64,000 nucleotides of DNA from Streptosporangium lutulentum. Its GTDB lineage: Bacteria; Actinomycetota; Actinomycetes; Streptosporangiales; Streptosporangiaceae. Below the pieces are notes generated by a model, which saw only the letters and a program-made list of their open reading frames with translations, searched no databases and was not told where the DNA came from. The translations under genes and the position numbers were made by a program. Shown here in pieces: positions 53,646 to 61,159 of this stretch (its first letter is position 1; every line of letters starts with the position of its first letter). The stretch spans positions 4,836,001-4,900,000 of the forward strand of contig NZ_JAUSQU010000001.1 in the NCBI RefSeq assembly GCF_030811455.1, written 5' to 3'.

Positions 53646-54448
53646 TGGGCACCCGCCTGGCTAGCGATGTACTGGTCATACTCTGCCGGTGTGACGAGCT
53701 TCACCGAGAAGAGCATCCGGCTGTGGTCCACACCGCAGAGCTCGGCGCAGCGGCCGGCGAAGACACCGGGCTTGTTCAGCGTGTCGATCTCGAACTTGTT
53801 GGTCACGCCCGGGATCACGTCGCGCTTGAAGAGGAAGGCCGGCACCCAGAAGGAGTGGATGACGTCCGGCGAGTTGAGGTCGAACTCGACCTTCTTACCC
53901 ATCGGGAGCACCAGCTGCGGTCCCTGCTCGTAGTCGGCGGCGGGCTTGCCGACGACCTGGACCGCCTTGCCGTTGTACTCGCTCGTGAAGCGCCAGCTCC
54001 ACTGGAAGCCCTCGACCTTGACCTTCACATCGGGCTTGCCGGACACGACGTTCACGTAGTCCTGGTCTCGCGCGGTGAAGTAGAAGAACACGCCGACCAT
54101 GATGATCGGCACCACCGTGTAGAGGATCTCGATCGGAAGGTTGTACCGCACCTGGGGCGGCAGTTCCTCCTTCGAGTGCTTCTTCTTGCGGTGGAAGGCA
54201 ACGGACCAGAGGATCAGGCCCCACACGACCACACCGGTGGCGAGAGCGGCGATCCAGGATCCGTTCCACAAACTCTGGACGGTCTCGGCCTGCTTGGTGA
54301 CGCCGACGGGCATACCGCCACGGGACCACTCATCGAGAGTATCGGCACTGCACGCCGTTGCGGACACCAACAGCAGCGCCAGAGCGGCAGCGCGTGGCAC
54401 CCGGCGGCGGGCCAACGGACGCCGTGCAGAACGGCGGGTCGGACTCAC
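53642..54448 (-). CDS. ctaC: Cytochrome c oxidase subunit II
   Basis: The 268-residue product has a signal region ([19 protein letters not shown], possible lipobox), two membrane helices and a CuA domain: [17 protein letters not shown] and [15 protein letters not shown] (the C-x3-C and M/H of CuA). It accepts electrons from QcrC. GTG 54448 with GTAGG upstream is chosen over GTG 54484, whose only ribosome-site-like AGGAG is directly adjacent to the codon. Confidence 0.9.
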   Translation of the reverse strand: MSPTRRSARRPLARRRVPRAAALALLLVSATACSADTLDEWSRGGMPVGVTKQAETVQSLWNGSWIAALATGVVVWGLILWSVAFHRKKKHSKEELPPQVRYNLPIEILYTVVPIIMVGVFFYFTARDQDYVNVVSGKPDVKVKVEGFQWSWRFTSEYNGKAVQVVGKPAADYEQGPQLVLPMGKKVEFDLNSPDVIHSFWVPAFLFKRDVIPGVTNKFEIDTLNKPGVFAGRCAELCGVDHSRMLFSVKLVTPAEYDQYIASQAGAQ

Positions 54449-54471
54449 GGATCGCCTACCCCACAGAGGAA

Positions 54472-54492
54472 GCCCAGGAGTCACTCCTGGGC
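54472..54492. promoter_or_regulatory. Palindrome in the ctaC leader
   Basis: GCCCAGGAGT, one base, ACTCCTGGGC: a perfect 10-base inverted repeat, ending 24 bases upstream of the ctaC GTG at 54448. Could be an operator or an mRNA stem that hides the AGGAG at 54484. Role unknown. Confidence 0.5.
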
Positions 54493-54616
54493 GGTCGTTT
54501 ATTCATGTTCACGGCTTGTAGTTCACAGCTTTACGCTGGGGGACACATTAGCGCGGACTAGGCCCGCCCCCCCGCGCAGCCCCCGCTTGCACCACGTGTG
54601 GTGCGACGATTGGAAG

Positions 54617-55753
54617 GTGGCGTACTTCGACGCGGCCTCCACGGAGCCGCTGCACCCTCAGGCGCGCGAGGCTCTGATCGCGGCGCTCGACGTCGGCTGG
54701 GCCGACCCCGCACGGCTGTACGGTCCCGCCCGCCGGGCAAGAATGTTACTCGAACAGGCCAGGGCGGAGGTCGCCGAAGCGCTCGGAGTCCGCCCCGACG
54801 AGGTGTCGTTCACCTCCTCCGGCACGCAGGCGGTCCATCTGGGCGTGCTCGGCACCCTGCAGGGACGGCGCAGGGCCGGCCGCCGCCTGGTGACCTCGGC
54901 GGTGGAGCACTCCAGCGTGCTGCACGCCGCCGGGATCCACGAACGCGACGGCGGCTCGGTGGAGACGGTCGGCGTCGGCCTCACGGGCGCGGTGGACCTG
55001 CCCGCCTTCCGGAAGGCGGTCCTCACCGAGGGAACGGCCCTGGCCTGCCTTCAGAGCGCCAACCACGAGGTCGGGACGGTCCAGCCGATCGCCGAGGCGG
55101 CGGCGGTGTGCGCCGAGGCGGGTGTGCCCCTGCTGGTGGACGCCGCGCAGACGGCGGGCCGGATGCCGTTGCCCGGCGCCTGGTCGGTGCTGACCGCGAG
55201 CGCGCACAAGTGGGGCGGCCCCGCCGGGGTCGGCGTGCTGGTGATCCGCAAGGGCACCAGGTGGCGCGCCCCGCTCCCCGAGGACGACCGCGAGCACCGC
55301 CGCGTCCCCGGCTTCGAGAACGTGCCGGCGATCGTCGCGGCGGCCGCCGCGCTGCGCGCCATGGTGGCCGAGTCGGCCGTGGAGTCGGCCAGGCTCTCGG
55401 AGCTCGTGGACCGGATCAGGACCGAGGTGCCCCGGCTGGTTCCCGACGTCGAGGTCATCGGCGATCCCGTCGTGCGCGCGCCTCATATCGTCACCTTTTC
55501 GTGTCTTTACGTAGAGGGTGAGGCGTTGCTGACCGAACTCGACAAATCCGGGTTCGCCGTATCGTCCGGTAGTTCGTGCACGGCGAGTACGCTTCGTCCG
55601 TCGCATGTTTTGGAGGCCATGGGCGTGCTCACGCACGGGAACGTGCGGGTGTCGCTGCCCCGGGGCACCTCCACGGCGGATGTCGACCGCTTCCTCGCCG
55701 TCCTGCCGGAGACGGTGAGAAGGATTCGCGAGGACGCGGGGGTAAAATCATGA
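54617..55753 (+). CDS. Cysteine desulfurase family aminotransferase
   Basis: The 378-residue PLP enzyme has SFTSSGTQAVHLGVL, SAVEHSSVLHAAGI, VDAAQTAGRM and TASAHKWGGPAGVGVLV (PLP lysine), with the sulfur-relay cysteine in SSGSSCTASTL. It takes sulfur from cysteine as a persulfide for Fe-S clusters or thiolated molecules. GTG 54617 is chosen because VAYFDAAS is the usual start of the actinomycete family; the ribosome site is weak. It is followed by a TusA gene 25 bases away and lies near ctaC, divergent. Confidence 0.9.
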   Translation: MAYFDAASTEPLHPQAREALIAALDVGWADPARLYGPARRARMLLEQARAEVAEALGVRPDEVSFTSSGTQAVHLGVLGTLQGRRRAGRRLVTSAVEHSSVLHAAGIHERDGGSVETVGVGLTGAVDLPAFRKAVLTEGTALACLQSANHEVGTVQPIAEAAAVCAEAGVPLLVDAAQTAGRMPLPGAWSVLTASAHKWGGPAGVGVLVIRKGTRWRAPLPEDDREHRRVPGFENVPAIVAAAAALRAMVAESAVESARLSELVDRIRTEVPRLVPDVEVIGDPVVRAPHIVTFSCLYVEGEALLTELDKSGFAVSSGSSCTASTLRPSHVLEAMGVLTHGNVRVSLPRGTSTADVDRFLAVLPETVRRIREDAGVKS

Positions 55754-55778
55754 TCGATACTCGGGGAGTGAAGACTTC

Positions 55779-56048
55779 ATGACGTCCGGCCAGGCCACCC
55801 CGGAGGGATCCGCTCAGCCCCCGGCGCTGACCATCGACGCGCTGGGCAAGAAGTGCCCGATCCCCATCATCATGCTCGCCGCTCAGATCAACGACGTCCC
55901 GCGCAACGCGATCGTCGCGGTCCTCGCCGACGACCCCGCGGCGTTCAGCGACATCCCGGCCTGGTGCCGGTTGAAGTCGCACCACCACGTGGGCAGCTAT
56001 GAGCTCCCCCAGCGCGGCTGGGCCATCCACGTGCGACGTAACTACTGA
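55779..56048 (+). CDS. TusA-like sulfurtransferase
   Basis: The 89-residue protein has the CPxP motif in ALGKKCPIPIIMLAAQI, the sulfur-accepting cysteine of TusA family members, and AVLADDPAAFSDIPAWCRLKSHH later. It likely relays persulfide from the upstream cysteine desulfurase. ATG 55779 has GGGGAG upstream. Confidence 0.9.
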   Translation: MTSGQATPEGSAQPPALTIDALGKKCPIPIIMLAAQINDVPRNAIVAVLADDPAAFSDIPAWCRLKSHHHVGSYELPQRGWAIHVRRNY

Positions 56049-56108
56049 TTTGCCCTGAAAACGGGTAGAACCCTCCCAAATCCACCGCACGTTTTCGGGG
56101 AGGGAAGC

Positions 56109-56531
56109 ATGAGCGAAGAGACCGCCAAGGACCTCATGAGCCCGGGGGCCGAGTGCATCCCGGCGCACGAGACGCTCGACCGGGCCGCACAGCTGATGCG
56201 CAATCTGAACGTCGGCGCGTTGCCCGTGTGCGGGAGCGACGATCGTCTCAAGGGGATCATCACCGACCGCGACATCGTGGTGAAGTGCGTGGCCATGGGC
56301 AAGGATCCGTCGACGATGACCGCCGCGGAAATGGCGGGCGAGCTGGTCTGGGTGTCCGCCGACGCCACCGTCGAGGAGACGCTGCACAAGATGGAGGAGC
56401 ACCGGATCCGGCGGCTGCCGGTGATCGAGAACGGCCGCATCGCCGGCATGATCAGCGAAGCGGACCTGGCCAGGCACCTGCCCGACGACAAACTCGCCGA
56501 GTTCGTCCACAGCGTCTACGCGGGCAACTGA
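56109..56531 (+). CDS. Two-CBS-domain protein
   Basis: The 140-residue protein has two CBS motifs: ECIPAHETLDRAAQLMRNLNVGALPVC and KGIITDRDIVVKC (first), then TVEETLHKMEEHRIRRLPVIENGRIAGMISEADLARHLP (second). It binds adenine nucleotides, like mycobacterial hypoxia response protein Hrp1. ATG with GGGGAGGGA upstream. Could sense energy charge near the respiratory genes. Confidence 0.88.
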   Translation: MSEETAKDLMSPGAECIPAHETLDRAAQLMRNLNVGALPVCGSDDRLKGIITDRDIVVKCVAMGKDPSTMTAAEMAGELVWVSADATVEETLHKMEEHRIRRLPVIENGRIAGMISEADLARHLPDDKLAEFVHSVYAGN

Positions 56532-56607
56532 CCGTCACCGGGCGCCCCGCCACCGCGTAGCCGACCCGGCGTCGCGGCGAGCGGCGCGGTCCGGGCGAGG
56601 GGCGTGC

Positions 56608-56659
56608 CGTACGGCGGGCCGGGTGGGCGGCGGTTCGCCTCCACCCGGCTTGCCGTACG
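56608..56659. terminator. Bidirectional hairpin terminator
   Basis: CGTACGGC and CCGGGTGG (separated by GGG) pair with CCACCCGG and GCCGTACG across a GC-rich loop with a small inner GGCG/CGCC stem. It lies between the convergent CBS and PfkB-family genes and can serve both. Confidence 0.75.
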
Positions 56660-56674
56660 CGCCGTGAGAGGACC

Positions 56675-57661
56675 TCAGGCGTGGTAGCACTTCACGAACC
56701 GGGCCACCTCGTCGGCGGCGGCGGCGCCGTAGGCGTCGGCGAAGCGGGCCAGGAAGACCTTCTGGCCGAGCTCGTACTCCTGGCCGCCGACGTGCTCCAG
56801 CACGTGGGTGGCGGTGAGGTTGCCGACCTGGCCGCAGCGCTCCAGGGGCAGGCCCCAGCCCAGGGCCGCCAGGAAGCCGGCGCGGAAGGCGTCACCCACG
56901 CCCGTGGGGTCGGCCTTGCCGAGCTCGGGGGCCGGGGGGACGTGCAGGGACGGCTCGCCCTTACGGTCGATCGTGACGCCCTTGGGGCCGAGCGTGGTGA
57001 CGCGGACGCCGACCCTGTCGAGGACCTCCTCGTCGGACCAGCCGGTCTTCTGCTCGATCATCCCCTTTTCGTAATCATTGCTGAAAAGGTAGGCGGCGCC
57101 GTCGACCAGCAGGCGGATGTGCTCACCGGGCATCCGCGCGAGCTGCTGCGAGGGATCGGCGGCGAAGGGGATGCCGCGCTGGCGGGCCTCCTCGGTGTGC
57201 CGGAGCATCGCGTCGGGGTCGTTGGGGCTGATGAGCACCAGGTCGAGACCGCCGAGCCGCTGGGCGATCGGGCCGAGCTCGATCTGCCGGGCCTCGGCCA
57301 TCGCACCGGTGTAGAACGACGCGATCTGGTTGTGGTCCTCGTCGGTGGTGCACAGGAACCGGGCGGTGTGATGCAGCTCGGAGACGTATACCGAGTCACA
57401 GTCGACACCGTGCCGCTCCAGCCAGGACCGGTAGTCGGCGAAGTCCGTGCCGACCGCTCCGATCAGGATGGGCGTCAGTCCCAGGCAGCCCATGCCGAAG
57501 GCGATGTTGGCCGCGCAGCCGCCACGGCGGATCTGCAGTTCGTCCACGAGGAACGAGAGGGACACCCGGTCGAGCTGCTCGGCGATGAGCTGGTCGCCGA
57601 AGCGGCCGGGGAAGGTCATCAGATGATCGGTCGCGATTGAGCCGGTGACGGCGATGCGCAC
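56675..57661 (-). CDS. PfkB-family carbohydrate/nucleoside kinase
   Basis: The 328-residue ribokinase-fold protein has RRGGCAANIAFGMGCLGL, VTTLGPKGVTI and KADPTGVGDAFRAGFLAAL, the catalytic Asp in the GxGD motif. Size and N terminus (TGSIATDHLMTFPGRF) fit mycobacterial adenosine-kinase-type proteins (AdoK), though ribokinase-like activity is possible. ATG 57661. Confidence 0.85.
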   Translation of the reverse strand: MRIAVTGSIATDHLMTFPGRFGDQLIAEQLDRVSLSFLVDELQIRRGGCAANIAFGMGCLGLTPILIGAVGTDFADYRSWLERHGVDCDSVYVSELHHTARFLCTTDEDHNQIASFYTGAMAEARQIELGPIAQRLGGLDLVLISPNDPDAMLRHTEEARQRGIPFAADPSQQLARMPGEHIRLLVDGAAYLFSNDYEKGMIEQKTGWSDEEVLDRVGVRVTTLGPKGVTIDRKGEPSLHVPPAPELGKADPTGVGDAFRAGFLAALGWGLPLERCGQVGNLTATHVLEHVGGQEYELGQKVFLARFADAYGAAAADEVARFVKCYHA

Positions 57662-57744
57662 GGGGTTCTTCTCCTCGTTGTCTGCATCTCAAGGAAAGGT
57701 GGGTGTGAAACCACGCAAGAATACGTGACCGGACAGACGCGCGA

Positions 57745-57782
57745 AGGCCCCGCGGAGTGACTGATGTCACTCCGCGGGGCCT
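57745..57782 (-). terminator. Terminator after erpA
   Basis: A 17-base perfect inverted repeat, AGGCCCCGCGGAGTGAC with its complement, loop TGAT, beginning 12 bases past the erpA stop. On the minus strand it is followed by TCGCGC with no T-run, so it may be a structure terminator. Confidence 0.8.
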
Positions 57783-57794
57783 CCGCGGTGTCGC

Positions 57795-58151
57795 CTAGTT
57801 GAACGAGTCGCCGCAGGCGCACGAACCGCCGGCGTTCGGGTTGTCGATCGTGAAGCCCTGCTTCTCGATCGTGTCGACGAAGTCGACCGTGGCACCCGCG
57901 AGGTACGGCGCGCTCATCCGGTCGGTGACGACACTCACGCCGTCGAAGTCCGAGACGACGTCGCCGTCCATCGAACGGTCGTCAAAGAAGAGCTGGTAGC
58001 GCAGGCCGGAACAGCCACCGGGCTGCACGGCCACGCGCAGCTGAAGGCCCTCCTCGCCCTGCTGCTCCAGCAGGCTCTTGACCTTGGCCGCGGCCGCCGA
58101 GCTAAGGATCAGGCCCTGCGCCGTGCTGGTCTCGCTGCTCTCAACCGACAT
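57795..58151 (-). CDS. erpA: Iron-sulfur cluster insertion protein (A-type)
   Basis: The 118-residue HesB/IscA family protein has the three cluster-ligand cysteines, C47 in QPGGCSGLRY and C111/C113 in GGSCACGDSFN. It delivers Fe-S clusters to target proteins. Orthologue of the essential actinobacterial ErpA-like protein. ATG 58151. It is transcribed away from nadA, whose product carries a 4Fe-4S cluster. Confidence 0.92.
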   Translation of the reverse strand: MSVESSETSTAQGLILSSAAAAKVKSLLEQQGEEGLQLRVAVQPGGCSGLRYQLFFDDRSMDGDVVSDFDGVSVVTDRMSAPYLAGATVDFVDTIEKQGFTIDNPNAGGSCACGDSFN

Positions 58152-58356
58152 GTGGTGACTCCCGCGTCTGCGTCAACCGCCCGGCTGGAGCGGCTGTCTG
58201 TTAATGACGTCCTACTTAGAAGCTACCAACACCGGTCATCGACTACACATTCCAGAGACCTCTCTCACATCCCCACCCCCCTGCTCCCCCGGGAATAAAG
58301 GCCCCCGGGGCGTGTGTCATCATTAGTCGTCAGTTCGACGATAAGGGGGTGTGGTC

Positions 58357-59511
58357 ATGACGACCACCGATACCGGACTTCCGCTCTTCGTCCTCGGCCG
58401 GGAGACCGACCCGCACAGCGAGCGAGGTGTCGACTGCCCGGGCGAGTTGCCGTCCGCCTCCGACCCGGCGCTCGTCGAGCGCGCACGGCGGGCCAAGGCG
58501 GCGCTGGGAGACAGGGTCTTCGTGCTGGGGCACCACTACCAGCGTGACGAGGTCATCCAGTTCGCCGACGTGACCGGCGACTCGTTCAAACTCGCCAGGG
58601 AGGCCGCGGCCCGGCCGGACGCCGAGTACATCGTCTTCTGCGGCGTGCACTTCATGGCCGAGTCCGCCGACATCCTCACCGGCGACTCCCAGAAGGTCGT
58701 GCTGCCCGACCTCGCGGCCGGGTGCTCGATGGCCGACATGGCCACGTTCGACCAGGTCGAGGAGTGCTGGGAGGCACTGGAGGACGCCGGGATCGCCGAG
58801 ATCACGGTTCCGGTCACCTACATGAACTCCAGCGCCGACATCAAGGCGTTCTGCGGGCGCAACGGCGGCGTCGTGTGCACCTCCTCCAACGCCAGGCGCG
58901 CCCTGGAGTGGGCCTTCTCCCGCGGGGAGAAGGTGCTGTTCCTGCCCGACCAGCATCTGGGCCGCAACACCGCGGTCCTGGAGATGGGCCTCTCCCTGGA
59001 CGACTGCGTCGTCTACAACCCGCACCGGCCGAACGGCGGGCTGACCGCCGGGCAGCTTGAGAACGCCAAGGTGATCCTGTGGAAGGGACACTGCTCGGTG
59101 CACGGCCGCTTCAGCGCCGAGTGCGTGGACGACGTCCGCGAGCGGATTCCCGGCGTCAACGTGCTGGTCCACCCCGAGTGCAGGCACGAGGTCGTCACCA
59201 AGGCCGACCACGTCGGCTCGACCGAGTACATCATCAAGAAGCTCGAAGAGGCCCCGGCCGGGTCCTCCTGGGCGGTGGGCACCGAGCTGAACCTGGTCAA
59301 GCGACTGGGAACCATGTTCCCCGACAAGAATGTGACGTTCCTCGACCGGACCGTCTGCTACTGCTCGACGATGAACCGGATCGACCTCCCGCACCTGGTG
59401 TGGTCGCTGGAGTCCCTCGCGGCGGGCCAGGTCGTCAACCAGATCACCGTGGACGAGGACACCTCCCACTGGGCCAAGGTCGCCCTGGAGCGGATGCTCG
59501 CGCTTCCCTGA
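58357..59511 (+). CDS. nadA: Quinolinate synthase A
   Basis: The 384-residue enzyme has VLGHHYQRDEVIQFAD, DLAAGCSMADM, CTSSNA, VHPECRHEV and TVCYCSTMNRIDL, the three conserved cysteine sites that hold the 4Fe-4S cluster. It condenses iminoaspartate with dihydroxyacetone phosphate in NAD synthesis. ATG 58357 with GGGGG upstream is chosen over GTG 58351. Confidence 0.95.
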   Translation: MTTTDTGLPLFVLGRETDPHSERGVDCPGELPSASDPALVERARRAKAALGDRVFVLGHHYQRDEVIQFADVTGDSFKLAREAAARPDAEYIVFCGVHFMAESADILTGDSQKVVLPDLAAGCSMADMATFDQVEECWEALEDAGIAEITVPVTYMNSSADIKAFCGRNGGVVCTSSNARRALEWAFSRGEKVLFLPDQHLGRNTAVLEMGLSLDDCVVYNPHRPNGGLTAGQLENAKVILWKGHCSVHGRFSAECVDDVRERIPGVNVLVHPECRHEVVTKADHVGSTEYIIKKLEEAPAGSSWAVGTELNLVKRLGTMFPDKNVTFLDRTVCYCSTMNRIDLPHLVWSLESLAAGQVVNQITVDEDTSHWAKVALERMLALP

Positions 59512-59526
59512 CACCCGCCGTCTCCC

Positions 59527-59570
59527 GCGCGCGTGGCGGGCCCCGGCGGGCCGGGGCCCGCCACGCGCGC
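59527..59570. terminator. Perfect 20-base hairpin between convergent genes
   Basis: Arms 59527-59546 and 59551-59570, all GC-rich, loop CGGG, 15 bases past the nadA stop and 28 bases before the SIMPL-gene stop. A bidirectional terminator. Confidence 0.85.
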
Positions 59571-59598
59571 GAAGCGGTTCACCCCCGCGTACGGGGGA

Positions 59599-60318
59599 TC
59601 AGTTGAGCTGGTAGACCACCTGCACGTTGACCGTGATCGTCTGCCGGCCGGGGCTGATCGAGCCACCGTCCTCGAACTTGGCGGCGGCCATGAGCACCAC
59701 CGGCCGGGAGACGTCCTCCTCGGTGATCGTCACGACGCGGCCCAGCTCGCGGCCGGCCAGCCCGGCGTACTGCTCGGCGCGGGCCCGGGCGTCCACGAAG
59801 GCGGCGTCACGCGCCGCCCTGAGCGCCGCGCCGTCGTCGGACACCTCGAAGGAGATGCCGTTCAGCCGGACGTCCTCACTCATCGAACCCACCGCGTCGA
59901 CCACCCGGTCGGCGGACCCGATGTCGCGCACCAGGGCCTCGACCCCCTGCGTCGCGCGGTACCCGACGACCTTGGGGTAGTTCTCGTACTCGGGGCCGAG
60001 GGACAACGCGTTGGTCCGCAGGTCCTTGGCCTCGATCCCCGCCTTCACCAGCACCTGGGTCAGTGCGGCGGCCACCTTGCGCGCCTCGGCGAAGGCCGCC
60101 CCGGCGGTGGGGCGGCGTACCTCGACACCGACGTTCAGTCTCATGACGTCGGGAGCCGAGGAGTGGCTTCCCTCTCCCCGGACCGTGATCCGCGACTTCC
60201 TGTCTTCCACGATCGTCTTCGTGGTCCCGGAATCGGCGAGCGCGGTCCCGCCGAACAGCCCCAGAGAGCCCATGGAGACAAGAACAGCCGCGGCCACGGT
60301 GTGAGATATCTTGATCAT
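59599..60318 (-). CDS. Secreted SIMPL (DUF541) protein
   Basis: The 239-residue product has a signal peptide (TVAAAVLVSMGSLGLFGGTALAD) and the SIMPL fold: RITVRGEGSHSSAPDVMRLNVGVEVRRPTAGAAFAEARKVAAAL and VQALVRDIGSADRVVDAV. Function unknown in actinomycetes; linked to oxidative stress in other bacteria. Confidence 0.85.
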   Translation of the reverse strand: MIKISHTVAAAVLVSMGSLGLFGGTALADSGTTKTIVEDRKSRITVRGEGSHSSAPDVMRLNVGVEVRRPTAGAAFAEARKVAAALTQVLVKAGIEAKDLRTNALSLGPEYENYPKVVGYRATQGVEALVRDIGSADRVVDAVGSMSEDVRLNGISFEVSDDGAALRAARDAAFVDARARAEQYAGLAGRELGRVVTITEEDVSRPVVLMAAAKFEDGGSISPGRQTITVNVQVVYQLN

Positions 60319-60406
60319 GGGTTCATGGCATCACGAAGCACCGGCGGCGCCGACGAGTCAGCGGCGTGCCCTGTCATGTCTTGAACATCGGATCCGGGCC
60401 GGAACC

Positions 60407-61159
60407 TCAGATTCCCGTGTGTTCCCGCCACCAGCCGAGGAGACCGGCGTCCCCTTCGACGGCGTAGTCGTCGGCGCTGCGCCGTCCCCACAGCACCAGC
60501 AGCAGGTCGGCCGAGGTGGTGGTGCGGACGGTCACCGTTCCCGGCTGGAGGGATCTCTGATGGTGGAAACGGTCGGGGTCCAGGGTGACCACCCACCCGG
60601 CGCCGGTGTCGGCCTGCAGGGAGATCGTCTCACCCGCGCCCCTGAGCTCGGCCACGCCGGGGTTCCAGCGCACGTACGGCAGGACCTCGAGAAACTCCTC
60701 GACCCCGTCGGCCGCCACGTCCTCGTCGATCGAGACCGGGAGACCCAGCGCGAGCTCGGCGTCCACCCGGTGCACCACGGCTTCGTGGAGCTGCCGCCGC
60801 GACCAGAACCCCACCCGCCTCTCACCGCCCCACGACCACATGGGCGCCTGCGGGTCCTGCGACAGCAGCGCCTCGGACAGCGGGCCCGCCCCCTCCCCCA
60901 ACCAGGCGGGGTAGCCGCCCGGGTCGGCGGGCAGACCCGGATCCGTCCCGTTTCGGTCGTAGGGCCGCTCGGCCAGGTCGCGCACCATGGCCGCCACCCA
61001 GCGGTGCAGGCCGCCGAGATGGGTGGTGAGCTCGGCCAGGTTCCAGCCGGGACAGGTCCGCACCGGGGTGGACATGTCGGCGTCCCGCAGGACGTCCGCC
61101 ATTCGGCCGATCTCCACCCCGGTGGCCCGGACGTGCTCGGCGTGGCTCCAGTCCCTCAT
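60407..61159 (-). CDS. Maleylpyruvate isomerase family mycothiol-dependent protein
   Basis: The 250-residue DinB-like four-helix bundle has TCPGWNLAELTTHLGGLHRW and RRQLHEAVVHRVDAELALG, holding the metal-binding histidine triad of MDMPI N-terminal domains. It may act as a mycothiol transferase on an unknown substrate. It overlaps the Ser/Thr kinase stop (ATGA). Confidence 0.85.
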   Translation of the reverse strand: MRDWSHAEHVRATGVEIGRMADVLRDADMSTPVRTCPGWNLAELTTHLGGLHRWVAAMVRDLAERPYDRNGTDPGLPADPGGYPAWLGEGAGPLSEALLSQDPQAPMWSWGGERRVGFWSRRQLHEAVVHRVDAELALGLPVSIDEDVAADGVEEFLEVLPYVRWNPGVAELRGAGETISLQADTGAGWVVTLDPDRFHHQRSLQPGTVTVRTTTSADLLLVLWGRRSADDYAVEGDAGLLGWWREHTGI

